Below, piece by piece: positions 9,066 to 17,853 of a stretch of 64,000 nt of DNA. The notes beneath the pieces were generated by a model. The model searched no databases, was not told where the DNA came from, and saw only the letters and a program-made list of their open reading frames with translations. Origin of the DNA: Candidatus Bariatricus faecipullorum. GTDB lineage: Bacteria; Bacillota; Clostridia; Lachnospirales; Lachnospiraceae. Location: contig DWYV01000009.1 of assembly GCA_019118525.1 (NCBI GenBank), positions 1-64,000 of the forward strand, in the 5' to 3' direction. Each line of letters opens with the position of its first letter. Positions within the stretch are counted from its first letter, which is position 1. The position numbers and the translations under genes are program-made.

Positions 9066-9353
9066 TGTTAAAGTTGTAAACCAGTGAGCAGGAGGAGTAG
9101 GTAAGAATATTTATTCCCAGAGAGCCGCAGGCGGTGTGATTGCGGCAGTAAGAGTTTTTACTGAATGGACCTGTGAGGGCAGCCTGAAACTGCATGGTCA
9201 GGAGTAGGCGCTGACGGGATTCTCGCCCGTTACCAAGGAGATGCGTATGTCAGTACGCAGAATGAGCGGTCGTTTTATACGGCAATCAGGGTGGTACCGC
9301 AGAAGTATATTAAGCTTTTGTCCCTTCGAAAGAAGAGACAGAAGCTTTTTTTA
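9066..9353 (+). promoter_or_regulatory. T-box leader, tryptophan-specific
   Basis: The antiterminator T-box AGGGTGGTACCGC is at 9288-9300. It is followed by an intrinsic terminator (AAGCTTTTGTC at 9312-9322 pairing with GACAGAAGCTT at 9336-9347, then T-run). The Stem I specifier region reads CTGAATGGACC, placing a UGG (Trp) specifier codon at 9166-9168. T-box RNAs sense uncharged tRNA; here uncharged tRNA-Trp should allow read-through into trpE. The specifier fits the trp genes that follow. Confidence 0.93.
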
Positions 9354-9389
9354 TATTATTCTATTATTTTCAAGAAGAAGGTTCTGGTT

Positions 9390-10796
9390 ATGTATCCGGA
9401 CTGCGACGAAATTATGAAACTTGCACCTGACTATGACATCATTCCGGTGTGCAGGGAAATCTATGCCGACGTCATTACGCCGATTACCCTGCTGCGGAAA
9501 ATCGCAGCTGTGAGCAGGAGATATTTCCTGCTGGAAAGTATCGAGGGCGGCGAAAAATGGGGCCGCTATTCCTTCCTGGGATTTGACCCGGTGATGCGGG
9601 TTTTCTGCCGCTGCGGGACCGTAACAGTGGAGACAGAAGAAGGAGTCCGGACGATAGAGACCAGGAAGCCTCTGGATGTTATCCGGGAACTGATGAAACA
9701 GTACCGGGCCCCTTCCCTGCCGGGTCTTCCGCCTTTTACCGGCGGCTTTGTGGGATACTTCGCCTACTCCGTGCTGGAATATGCGGAGACGGTGCTTCAC
9801 ATCAAGAAAGGCACGTATAACGATTACGACCTCCTGCTCTTTGACCGGGTGATTGCCTATGACCATCTGAAGCAGAAAATCAGTATTATTGTCAATATGA
9901 AAACTGATAAAGTGATGGAAAATTACGGGAAGGCCATGGCGGAAGCGGAAAAGCTCTGCGGGTTAATTAAAAGTCCCGAGACGCCGGAGATTCCGGTACC
10001 GGAGGGAAAGGTTCATTTTACCAGCAGCATGAGCAAAGAAGAATACTGCCGGGGGGTGGAAAAGACGAAGGAATACATCCGGGAAGGGGATATTTTCCAG
10101 GCTGTGATTTCCCGGCAGTTTACCAGTCCTTACGGGGGAAGCCTGATAAATCCCTACCGGGTGCTGCGGACAACCAACCCTTCCCCTTACATGGTGTTTC
10201 TGGCCATAGACGGGGAAGAGATTATGAGTACCTCCCCGGAAACTCTGGTGCGGCTTCAGGACGGGGTGCTGACCACCTTCCCGGTAGCCGGCTCCCGGCC
10301 CCGGGGAAAGACAGAGGAAGAAGACCGGGCTCTGGAACGGGAACTGCTGGCGGACGAAAAAGAGCTTTCCGAGCACAACATGCTGGTAGACCTGGGGCGG
10401 AATGATCTGGGAAAAATCTCAGAATTTGGAAGCGTTGAAGTGACGGAATATATGATGATACACCGGTACTCCCGGATTATGCACATCTGCTCCCAGGTAG
10501 AGGGAAAAATCAGGAAGGACTGCGACCAGTTAAGCGCCATAGAGGCGGTGCTTCCCGCGGGAACCCTTTCCGGTGCGCCGAAAATCCGGGCATGCCAGAT
10601 TATCGAAGAGATGGAGCCTCAGGAGAGAGGCATCTACGGAGGCGCCCTGGGGTATCTGGATTTTACCGGCAATTTGGACACCTGCATTGCCATCCGCATG
10701 GCCGTGAAAAAGGACGGCCAGGTGACGGTGCAGGCCGGCGGAGGGATTGTGGCGGACAGCGTGCCGGAAGCCTGGCCGGAGACATCCAGGTGGTGA
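9390..10796 (+). pseudogene. trpE: Anthranilate synthase component I, C-terminus lost by deletion
   Basis: TrpE (468 residues from the ATG at 9390) makes anthranilate from chorismate with TrpG-supplied ammonia. The chorismate-binding core is intact (HNMLVDLGRNDLG, PAGTLSGAPKIRA, GGALGYLDFTGN, AGGGIVADSVPE). After SVPE the frame continues for only eight unrelated residues (AWPETSRW) before TGA; normal TrpE has roughly 30 more residues. The bases encoding those eight residues are trpG sequence read in another frame. A longer reading from GTG 9291 is rejected because it crosses the T-box terminator. The enzyme is probably impaired; this is inference. Confidence 0.85.
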
Positions 10797-11281
10797 GAAA
10801 CGATGAACTGACCGTGGAGGATATCCGGAACAGGAAGCCTTCCCATCTGATTCTCTCGCCGGGACCGGGATATCCGAAAGACGCCGGTATCTGCGTGGAG
10901 GCCGCCCGGAGTCCTGGGAGAGCGTTCCCCATACTGGGGGTCTGCCTGGGGCACCAGGCCATCTGCGAGGCCTTCGGCGGAACCATAGGCCATGCCCGGG
11001 AGCTGATGCATGGAAAGAAAAGCCGGATACATCTGGATACCGGCTGTCCTCTTTTTGCCGGGCTTCCGGAAACCATAGAGGGCGCCCGGTACCATTCCCT
11101 GGCCCTGCTTCCGGAGACCCTTCCGGAGGAGCTCATCGTCACCGCCCGGGCAGAGGACGGAGAGATAATGGGGGTGAAGCACCGGGACTATCCGGTATAC
11201 GGCGTCCAGTTTCATCCGGAATCCATTCTGACGCCGCAGGGTGCAGAGATTCTGAAAAATTTTCTGGCACTGAAACCATAA
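10790..11281 (+). pseudogene. trpG: Anthranilate synthase glutamine amidotransferase, N-terminus lost
   Basis: From DIQVVRNDELTVEDI onward this is a normal class I glutaminase: SPGPGYPKDAGI, nucleophile Cys in GVCLGHQAICEAFGG, His/Glu in VQFHPES. The first 20-25 residues (normally the IDNYDSFTYN strand-loop) and the start codon are missing, lost with the trpE tail. The upstream codons are trpE in another frame. A possible rescue start is GTG at 10790 or 10793 (the latter overlaps the trpE stop as GTGA), with GGAGA at 10778. It would give about 163 residues against a usual 190 or so. Activity is doubtful. Confidence 0.83.
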
Positions 11282-11330
11282 AAAGAAGATAGAAACATTT
11301 AAAAAATAAAAAAACAGGAGACAGATTCAC

Positions 11331-12362
11331 ATGATTAAAGAAGCAATCGCAAAACTTTCACACAAAGAGGATTTAACTTATGACGAGGCAAAACAGGTCA
11401 TGGAGGAAATGATGGACGGCACTGCCACAAACAGCCAGATGGGCGGATTCCTGATGGCCCTCAGCATGCGGGGGGAGACTATCGACGAGATTACCGCTTT
11501 CGCTACCGTTATGAGAGAGAAGGGCATTAAAATTCAGCCCCAGAGAGAAGTCATCGATATCGTGGGAACCGGCGGGGACGAAGTGGGGACCTTTAACATT
11601 TCCACCACCTCTTCCTTTGTAGTGGCAGCAGGGGGCGTACCCGTGGCGAAGCACGGAAACCGCAGCGTGTCCAGTAAAAGCGGGGCAGCAGATGTGCTGG
11701 AAAAACTGGGCGTGAATGTCAGCCTGGACGCAAAGCAGAATGAAGAGGTTCTCAACAAAACGGGAATCTGCTTTCTCTTCGCTCCGGTTTATCATTCTTC
11801 CATGAAGTACGCTGCGCCGGTCAGAAAGGAGCTGGGTGTGCGGACTGTATTTAACATCCTGGGTCCCCTTTCCAATCCGGCGGCGGCAACCATGCAGCTT
11901 CTGGGCGTTTATGACAAAAAGCTGGCAGGCCCGCTGGCACGGGTACTGGCCAATCTGGGAGTTACCCGGGGCGTGGCCGTATGCGGGGAGGACGGCCTGG
12001 ATGAAATCACCCTGACCGGCGAGACCGAAGTCCACGAAATCCGGTTCGGAGAAATCACCTCCTATACCATCACGCCGGAGCAGTTCGGCCTGAAACGCTG
12101 CCCGTTGTCCGAACTGGTGGGAGGAACCCCGGAAGAAAATGCACAGATTACCCTGGATATTTTAAGCGGAAAAGAGCAGGGGGCAAAAAGAGACGTGGTT
12201 CTGATGAACGCGGGCATGAGCCTTTATCTGGGCATTGACGGTATTTCCCTGGCAGACGGAGTGAAGATGGCGGCAGAACTGATTGATTCTGGAAAGGCCA
12301 TGGAGAAATTCCAGGAGTTCCGGAAGGCGACCCTGGATGTAAAGGAGGAAGCGGCAGTATGA
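11331..12362 (+). CDS. trpD: Anthranilate phosphoribosyltransferase
   Basis: The 343-residue enzyme of step 2 of tryptophan synthesis transfers phosphoribose from PRPP to anthranilate. The glycine-rich PRPP loop VGTGGDEVGTFNIST and KHGNRSVSSKSGAADVLE are present, and the protein is full length. AACAGGAGAC precedes the ATG at 11331. The 3' end overlaps trpC as ATGA. The gene shows no damage, unlike its upstream neighbours. Confidence 0.97.
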   Translation: MIKEAIAKLSHKEDLTYDEAKQVMEEMMDGTATNSQMGGFLMALSMRGETIDEITAFATVMREKGIKIQPQREVIDIVGTGGDEVGTFNISTTSSFVVAAGGVPVAKHGNRSVSSKSGAADVLEKLGVNVSLDAKQNEEVLNKTGICFLFAPVYHSSMKYAAPVRKELGVRTVFNILGPLSNPAAATMQLLGVYDKKLAGPLARVLANLGVTRGVAVCGEDGLDEITLTGETEVHEIRFGEITSYTITPEQFGLKRCPLSELVGGTPEENAQITLDILSGKEQGAKRDVVLMNAGMSLYLGIDGISLADGVKMAAELIDSGKAMEKFQEFRKATLDVKEEAAV

Positions 12363-13162
12363 TACTGGAGGAAATCGCGGCAAAGACCAGAATCCGGGTG
12401 GAGGAGCAGAAGAAGCGGGTTTCTCCGGAACGGATGAGGGCCCAGGCAGAAGCGCTGCATGCGGACACGGGATTTCCCTTCGAGCGTATGCTGGAGAGCC
12501 CCGGCATTCACTACATCTGTGAGGTGAAAAAAGCCTCGCCCTCCAAAGGCGTGATTGCGGAGGAGTTCCCCTATCTGGATATTGCCAGAGAGTACGAGCA
12601 GGCCGGCGCCGGCGCCATCTCCTGTCTGACAGAGCCCTACTGGTTTCAGGGCAGCAGCAGGTACCTGGTAAATATTGTACGGGAAGTCTCCATTCCGGTT
12701 TTGCGGAAGGATTTTACCGTGGACGATTATATGATATATGAGGCGAAGGTGCTGGGGGCATCGGTGGTGCTTCTGATTGTGGCCCTGCTGGATACAGAGA
12801 CCCTTTCCCGGTATCGGAAGCTCTGCGACAGACTGGGTCTTTCCGCCCTGACAGAAGTCCATGATGAACGGGAGATGGAGTCGGCCATTGCGGCGGGAGC
12901 CCGGGTTATCGGGGTCAACAACCGGAATCTGAAGGATTTCACGGTAGACGTGGGAAACAGTCTCCGGCTTCGCAGCCTGGCTCCCGCGGACACGCTTTTT
13001 GTGGCGGAAAGCGGCATTCAGACCCCGGAGGATATTCAGAGGCTCCGGGATGCGGGAGTAAACGGTGTTCTGATTGGAGAGACCCTGATGAGAAGTCCGG
13101 ATAAGAAGGCCATGCTGACCCGCCTGAACGGAGGTCCCCTGGGGAAAGGGGAAACAAGATGA
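12359..13162 (+). CDS. trpC: Indole-3-glycerol phosphate synthase
   Basis: This 267-residue TIM-barrel enzyme has conserved EVKKASPSKG (catalytic Lys), VLRKDF, GVNNRNL and ESGI segments. It closes the indole ring from CdRP. It is coupled to trpD and trpF by ATGA overlaps at both ends. Length and motifs are normal. Confidence 0.97.
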   Translation: MILEEIAAKTRIRVEEQKKRVSPERMRAQAEALHADTGFPFERMLESPGIHYICEVKKASPSKGVIAEEFPYLDIAREYEQAGAGAISCLTEPYWFQGSSRYLVNIVREVSIPVLRKDFTVDDYMIYEAKVLGASVVLLIVALLDTETLSRYRKLCDRLGLSALTEVHDEREMESAIAAGARVIGVNNRNLKDFTVDVGNSLRLRSLAPADTLFVAESGIQTPEDIQRLRDAGVNGVLIGETLMRSPDKKAMLTRLNGGPLGKGETR

Positions 13163-13773
13163 CGAAGGTAAAAATCTGCGGGCTGAGACGGGAAGAGGAC
13201 GTCCGGTACGTGAACCGGTATCTGCCGGATTTCGCAGGTTTTGTCTTCGCAAAAAGCAAACGGAAAGTGACGAAAGAAACGGCAAAACAGCTTCGGGAGC
13301 AGATGGATGACCGGATTCTGGCGGTGGGAGTGTTTGTGAATGCATCCCTGGAGGAAATCCGGGAGCTCTGTGAAGAGGGAATCATTCAGATGATTCAGCT
13401 CCACGGAGACGAGAACCGGGGCTATATGGAAACCCTTCGTGGACTTCTCCCCGGCGTCCCGGTTATCCGTGCTGTCCGGGTAAGGAACCGGCGGCAGGTA
13501 GAGGAGGCAGAGGCGCTGCCCTGCGATTACCTGCTTCTGGATTCCTGGAGTGAAGGTCAGTACGGGGGAAGCGGAAAGCAGTTTGACAAAGACCTGGTTC
13601 CTGCTCTCTCGAAACCCTTTTTCCTGGCAGGAGGACTGACGGCGGACAACGTGGCGGAAAATATCCGCCGGTGCCGTCCCTGGGCGGTGGACGTCAGCAG
13701 CGCCGTGGAGACGGAAGGCTGGAAGGACGAAGCGAAGATAAGGGAGTTTCTGGAACATTCCAGGAACCTGTGA
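13159..13773 (+). CDS. trpF: Phosphoribosylanthranilate isomerase
   Basis: The 204-residue TIM barrel begins [11 protein letters not shown] (general base Cys in KICG). It also has [22 protein letters not shown] and VDVSSAVE. It performs the Amadori rearrangement of PRA. It overlaps trpC by 4 bases (ATGA) and is followed 62 bases later by trpB. Confidence 0.97.
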   Translation: MTKVKICGLRREEDVRYVNRYLPDFAGFVFAKSKRKVTKETAKQLREQMDDRILAVGVFVNASLEEIRELCEEGIIQMIQLHGDENRGYMETLRGLLPGVPVIRAVRVRNRRQVEEAEALPCDYLLLDSWSEGQYGGSGKQFDKDLVPALSKPFFLAGGLTADNVAENIRRCRPWAVDVSSAVETEGWKDEAKIREFLEHSRNL

Positions 13774-13835
13774 GATACAGAAAAAAAAGACAGTGGGATG
13801 CCGCAGAACCCTGCTGCGGAAGAAAGGAAATGACT

Positions 13836-15020
13836 ATGAGTAAAGGAAAATTCGGGAATTACGGCGGACAGTATGTGCCGGAGACCCTGATGAATGCGGT
13901 AAACGAACTGGAAGCCGCTTATGAACACTATAAAAACGACCCGGAATTTGTTGCGGAACTGGATGACCTGCTGAAAAACTACGCAGGACGGCCCTCCCTT
14001 TTATACGAGGCAAAGAAAATGAGTGCGGACCTGGGCGGGGCAAAAATCTATCTGAAACGTGAAGATTTAAACCACACCGGGGCCCACAAAATCAATAACG
14101 TGCTGGGGCAGGTGCTCCTGGCAAAGAAAATGGGAAAGAACCGCGTGATTGCCGAGACGGGGGCCGGACAGCACGGCGTGGCCACTGCCACGGCGGCGGC
14201 ACTGATGGGAATGGAATGTGAAATTTTTATGGGAAAAGAAGACACGGACCGGCAGGCCCTGAATGTATACCGGATGGAACTTCTGGGCGCAAAGGTACAC
14301 CCGGTTACCTCCGGCACCATGACCCTGAAGGACGCCGTCAATGAGACCATGCGGGAGTGGGCCAGCCGGATGGACGATACCCTCTATGTGCTGGGGTCTG
14401 TCATGGGTCCCCATCCCTTCCCCACGATTGTCCGGGATTTTCAGAAAATCATCGGAAAAGAAATCCGGGAACAGATACTGGAAAAGGAAGGACGGCTTCC
14501 CGATGCGGTTATTGCCTGCGTGGGCGGCGGAAGCAACGCCATAGGAGCCTTTTACGAATTTATTCCCTATAAAGAGGTGGCGCTTATCGGCTGCGAGGCA
14601 GCGGGCCTGGGGGTGGATACCGACAAAAATGCAGCCACGATTGCCAATGGAACGGAAGGCATTTTCCACGGGATGAAATCCCTGTTCTGTCAGAACGAGT
14701 ACGGCCAGATAGCGCCGGTATACTCCATTTCCGCCGGACTGGATTATCCGGGCATCGGACCGGAACACGCCATGCTGGCAGAGGAAGGCCGGGCACAGTA
14801 TGTACCCGTTACGGACGAAGAGGCGGTAAACGCCTTTGAATACCTGTCCCGGACGGAGGGCATTATTCCGGCTGTGGAAAGCGCCCATGCCGTGGCCTAT
14901 GCCATGAAGCTGGCGCCCACAATGGGAAAGGATAAAATTATCGTCATCAATATATCCGGAAGAGGAGACAAAGACGTGGCGGCCATCGCCAGATACAGAG
15001 GAGTGGAAATCTATGAATAG
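13836..15020 (+). CDS. trpB: Tryptophan synthase beta chain
   Basis: The 394-residue PLP enzyme condenses indole with serine. It shows the N-terminal [14 protein letters not shown], the PLP lysine in HKINNVLGQ, the phosphate-binding loop GGGSNAIG and the C-terminal SGRGDKD. ATG 13836 is chosen because AAGGAA sits 8-12 bases upstream; an ATG at 13830 is too close to it. The end overlaps trpA by 8 bases. This is the TrpB1 type that pairs with TrpA. Confidence 0.97.
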   Translation: MSKGKFGNYGGQYVPETLMNAVNELEAAYEHYKNDPEFVAELDDLLKNYAGRPSLLYEAKKMSADLGGAKIYLKREDLNHTGAHKINNVLGQVLLAKKMGKNRVIAETGAGQHGVATATAAALMGMECEIFMGKEDTDRQALNVYRMELLGAKVHPVTSGTMTLKDAVNETMREWASRMDDTLYVLGSVMGPHPFPTIVRDFQKIIGKEIREQILEKEGRLPDAVIACVGGGSNAIGAFYEFIPYKEVALIGCEAAGLGVDTDKNAATIANGTEGIFHGMKSLFCQNEYGQIAPVYSISAGLDYPGIGPEHAMLAEEGRAQYVPVTDEEAVNAFEYLSRTEGIIPAVESAHAVAYAMKLAPTMGKDKIIVINISGRGDKDVAAIARYRGVEIYE

Positions 15021-15789
15021 AATCAGAGAAGCATTTGACGGAAAGAAAGCATTTATTCCCTTTATCACCGCAGGCGACCCGTCGCTTGAGGTGACCAGGC
15101 AGCTTCTGCTGGCTATGCAGGAGGCAGGAGCGGACTTAATTGAAATCGGAATCCCCTTTTCCGACCCGATTGCAGAAGGGCCGGTTATCCAGGAAGCAGA
15201 CGTGCGGGCATTAAAAGCGGGCTTTACGACAGACGCTCTGTTTGCTATGATAGAAGAGATGCAGGACGAAATGCATGTGCCCATGGTGTTTATGACCTAC
15301 GCCAATCCGATATACGTATACGGAAAGGAACGGTTCATGGAGCGCTGTGCACAGAGCGGAATCTGCGGCATTATCGTGCCCGATATTCCCTACGAGGAAA
15401 AGGAAGAATTCCGCAGTGCCTGCCGGAAGTACGGGATTGAGCAGGTATCCCTGATAGCTCCCACTTCTCACGAAAGAATTCAGATGATTGCGAAAGAAGC
15501 AGAAGGATTTCTGTACTGTGTTTCTTCTCTGGGAGTGACAGGAGTCCGCAAAGCAATAACCACGGATATTTCTTCCATGATAGAAAAAGTAAGAGAGGTT
15601 ACAGACATTCCCTGCGCGGTCGGATTCGGCATCGCCACGCCGGAACAGGCAAAAGAAATGGCCACCCTTTCCGACGGCGCCATTACGGGTTCCGCTATCG
15701 TGAAAATTGTGGCTCAGTACGGGGAGAACTGTGTACCGGAAGTAGCAGCATATGTAAAACGCATGAAAGAGGCCGTCCGTCAGGCATAA
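15013..15789 (+). CDS. trpA: Tryptophan synthase alpha chain
   Basis: The 258-residue TIM barrel cleaves indole-glycerol phosphate. It has [10 protein letters not shown], the catalytic Glu in [17 protein letters not shown], catalytic Asp in VPDIPYEE, and GVTGVR and GFGIATPEQ phosphate sites. It is the last gene of the trp operon. An imperfect GC stem (15773-15808) follows, without a clear T-run. Confidence 0.97.
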   Translation: MNRIREAFDGKKAFIPFITAGDPSLEVTRQLLLAMQEAGADLIEIGIPFSDPIAEGPVIQEADVRALKAGFTTDALFAMIEEMQDEMHVPMVFMTYANPIYVYGKERFMERCAQSGICGIIVPDIPYEEKEEFRSACRKYGIEQVSLIAPTSHERIQMIAKEAEGFLYCVSSLGVTGVRKAITTDISSMIEKVREVTDIPCAVGFGIATPEQAKEMATLSDGAITGSAIVKIVAQYGENCVPEVAAYVKRMKEAVRQA

Positions 15790-15828
15790 ATTCCCGGAGG
15801 GCGGACGGAAGGAAGGGAGAAACCATGA

Positions 15829-16122
15829 ATGGTGCATCAGGCAGCAGAGGACAGATACGACAGATACAGCCCGCCTGCCCAGGGACTGCTGAAAAAAATC
15901 CGGGCCTTAAAAGAAATCGCGGCCGAACGGGGACAGACCCTGGCCTGGGTTCTGAAGGACCGGGAGATTTCCAGCGTGCTCATTGGAGCGTCCGCCCCGG
16001 AGCAGATACGGGAAAATGTACAGGTGATAAATCATACAAAGTTTACGGATGAGGAACTTTTCCGGATTGATGAAATCAGTCTGAATCAGGGAGAGGATGT
16101 ATATGAGAACCATGGAATTTAA
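15829..16122 (+). pseudogene. Aldo/keto reductase (YghZ-like) with large in-frame internal deletion
   Basis: The 97-residue reading frame has two separated ends of an aldo/keto reductase joined together. Its first 12 residues (MVHQAAEDRYDR) resemble the N-terminal start of YghZ-type reductases. From LLKKIRALKEIAAERG to the end it matches the C-terminal NADPH-binding region (VLIGASAPEQIRENVQ, EELFRIDEIS). About 200 central residues, including the catalytic Tyr/Lys/His, are absent, and the SLAQMALAWVL helix is also shortened to TLAWVL. It cannot be an active reductase. Confidence 0.75.
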
Positions 16123-16333
16123 AATGGAGCGCAGCGGCCTGGTGGAAATCGGCCAGCAGGTGGAAGTGACTGAAGGGGTCCTTCCCAGCTCCTACTACTA
16201 TACCATTGAGCCGGCAGTGGCCATGAGCGGGAATTTCCGCAGCAATGAGCGGCTGAAATCCCGGACCGGGACAGTGACGGATATCCGGCATAACGAAAAA
16301 GGCTACTATGTCATAGCGGAGTTTGACGAATGA
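16103..16333 (+). CDS. Small hypothetical protein
   Basis: The product is 76 residues from ATG 16103, chosen because AGGGAGAGG ends 6 bases upstream; an ATG at 16097 abuts that site. The sequence is beta-rich with no membrane segment. Its middle portion [19 protein letters not shown] and the end [21 protein letters not shown] resemble an SH3-like small barrel, but I do not recognise a family. It overlaps the AKR remnant upstream and the nuclease gene downstream (ATGA), so it may be co-translated with the nuclease. Confidence 0.65.
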   Translation: MRTMEFKMERSGLVEIGQQVEVTEGVLPSSYYYTIEPAVAMSGNFRSNERLKSRTGTVTDIRHNEKGYYVIAEFDE

Positions 16334-17304
16334 AAAACAGAAAAGGAATAACAAAACGCGCAGGGAAGCTGCTGGTCGTCTGGCTGCTTCTCTTTTCCGC
16401 CGTCTGGAGCGGCTGCGGTTCACTGCCGGAATCCGGGGAAGAAAGCCTTCCCTCCCTGGAACAGGGCGCTTCCGGAGGGCAGGACACAGGGGCTGCAGAT
16501 ACAGCCGGTGTGCCGGAGTACAGCGGCGAAACCTACGTGGAGATGAACGGGAATCAGCCGGAATTTACCGAAAGCGAGCTTCAGCCGGAAGCCTTTGAAA
16601 GCTACAGCGAACTGGATTCCCTGGGCCGGTGCCAGGAGGCGGAAGCCTGCGTGGGAACCGAGACCATGCCGGAAGAAGAACGGGGAGCCATCGGACAGAT
16701 TAAGCCCTCCGGCTGGCATACGGTCAAATATGACGAGGTGGACGGCAAATACCTTTATAACCGCTGTCACCTTATCGGGTACCAGCTTACGGCAGAAAAT
16801 GCCAATGAAAAAAATCTGATTACCGGTACCCGGTATATGAATACCGAGGGAATGCTTCCTTTTGAAAATGAAGTGGCGGAGTATGTAAAAGAAACGGATA
16901 ATCACGTGCTCTACCGGGTAACCCCGGTTTTCGAGGGAGACAATCTGGTGGCCTCCGGCGTCCAGATGGAGGCGGAATCCGTGGAGGATGACGGGGCAGG
17001 CGTCTGCTTTAACGTCTACATCTATAACGTCCAGCCCGGCATTGAGATTGACTACGCCACCGGGGACAGCCACGAGGCCCGGGAGACGGTGGAGGAGAAC
17101 GGGGCATCTTCCGGTGTCACATCCGGAGAGACAGATTCCGGGGACGAGACGACCTATATTGTTAACAAAAACACCGGGAAGTTCCATCTGCCGGACTGCG
17201 GAAGCGTGGCGGATATAAAACCACGAAATAAAAAAGAAGTGACCGGCAGCAGGGACGAGCTGCTGGAACAGGGATATGAACCATGCGGAAGGTGCAGGCC
17301 ATAA
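16330..17304 (+). CDS. Secreted DNA/RNA non-specific endonuclease with Cys-rich tail
   Basis: The 324-residue protein has an N-terminal signal helix (about residues 12-29) ending WSGC, a weak lipobox that suggests a lipoprotein. After a Ser/Gly/Glu-rich spacer comes a betabetaalpha-Me nuclease domain (about 105-240): [10 protein letters not shown] supplies the general-base His, and [10 protein letters not shown] the metal-binding Asn region. The C-terminal 50 residues ([14 protein letters not shown]...YEPCGRCRP) form a separate Cys-pair module like the Ada metal-binding fold found on many extracellular nucleases. It probably degrades external nucleic acid or aids DNA entry. The ATG overlaps the upstream small gene (ATGA). 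Confidence 0.87.
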   Translation: MKNRKGITKRAGKLLVVWLLLFSAVWSGCGSLPESGEESLPSLEQGASGGQDTGAADTAGVPEYSGETYVEMNGNQPEFTESELQPEAFESYSELDSLGRCQEAEACVGTETMPEEERGAIGQIKPSGWHTVKYDEVDGKYLYNRCHLIGYQLTAENANEKNLITGTRYMNTEGMLPFENEVAEYVKETDNHVLYRVTPVFEGDNLVASGVQMEAESVEDDGAGVCFNVYIYNVQPGIEIDYATGDSHEARETVEENGASSGVTSGETDSGDETTYIVNKNTGKFHLPDCGSVADIKPRNKKEVTGSRDELLEQGYEPCGRCRP

Positions 17305-17366
17305 CGGGCGGGAAGCGGCCGGTTACCAGACCGCAAAAAAATGCGGAGAAAGATATCCGTGAAAGC

Positions 17367-17395
17367 TTGACAAATAAAAACTGACATGATAAAAT
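17367..17395 (+). promoter_or_regulatory. Promoter of the structured RNA upstream of speA
   Basis: TTGACA (17367-17372), a 17-base spacer and TAAAAT (17390-17395). The transcript would start at about 17402. Confidence 0.85.
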
Positions 17396-17401
17396 TTCCG
17401 T

Positions 17402-17820
17402 GATTTTGGAAGGATAAGGATTTAGCAAGAGTCTTTTCAAAGCAATTATTTGGACCACTCCTGCAGGGAGTCAAGGCCATACGGACAGCCGGGTCCACTG
17501 CCGATTGGCGGCCTTTGTGCAGCCTTATTGATTGAGTTAAAAGCTCAAATTTTATAAGTTGGTTACTTCATAACCGAAATGCACCAGTGTGCAGACTTGT
17601 GAAACGGTCAATAAGAGTAGTAAAAGTGTGATTGCTATATAGACTCTGAGAATCCCGTCCAGTTTGGAAATGTGAGTTTTCCGCTGCCTTTGCGGTTTAC
17701 GGATATGGACTCCTCCTTGTGAGGATGCTGTTTTCTGTCCGCCCGATGCAGAACGGAGAACAGAAAATTTTGGGATAACGAACGCAGGTTGTGCATACAG
17801 AGCACGGCCTGCTTTTTTTT
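17402..17820 (+). ncRNA. Candidate structured RNA (about 420 nt) or long leader before speA, class unknown
   Basis: This stretch has a strong promoter and ends at a strong terminator, with no plausible gene between. Complementarities read directly: GGACC 17452-17456 with GGTCC 17492-17496, interleaved with AAGGCC 17473-17478 and GGCCTT 17510-17515 (pseudoknot geometry). An 8-bp helix CTTATTGA 17524-17531 / TCAATAAG 17608-17615 closes three hairpins (17532-17548, 17561-17575, 17581-17592). A third domain has GTCCA/TGGAC 17657-17661/17706-17710, TCCTC/GAGGA 17711-17725 and TTTTCTGT/ACAGAAAA 17731-17738/17760-17767. It lacks the signatures of RNase P RNA, tmRNA or a T-box. It could be a polyamine-responsive leader or an independent ncRNA. 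Confidence 0.7.
17784..17820 (+). terminator. Intrinsic terminator immediately before speA
   Basis: Stem GCAGG..GTGC / GCAC..CCTGC (17784-17794 with 17802-17812) is followed by eight T residues (17813-17820). It lies 33 bases before the speA start codon, so it either ends an ncRNA or attenuates the operon. Confidence 0.92.
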
Positions 17821-17853
17821 CGATTGGAGTGACCGAAAAGGAGGAAAAGAGAA

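Noticed and set aside
9291-9389. N-terminal extension of TrpE from GTG 9291
   Set aside because: It translates the T-box and terminator; the conserved TrpE start fits ATG 9390.
10592-11281. A full trpG gene starting at 10592
   Set aside because: The first 65 or so codons of that frame are trpE read out of frame; TrpG homology starts only at about 10768.
14067-15284. 405-codon minus-strand frame over trpB/trpA
   Set aside because: Shadow of two well-conserved trp genes.
17402-17820. RNase P RNA, tmRNA or 6S RNA as the identity of the structured RNA
   Set aside because: The GAGGAAAGTCC-type core of RNase P RNA and the tRNA-like ends of tmRNA are absent; length and layout do not suit 6S RNA. 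A full Rfam scan would be decisive.
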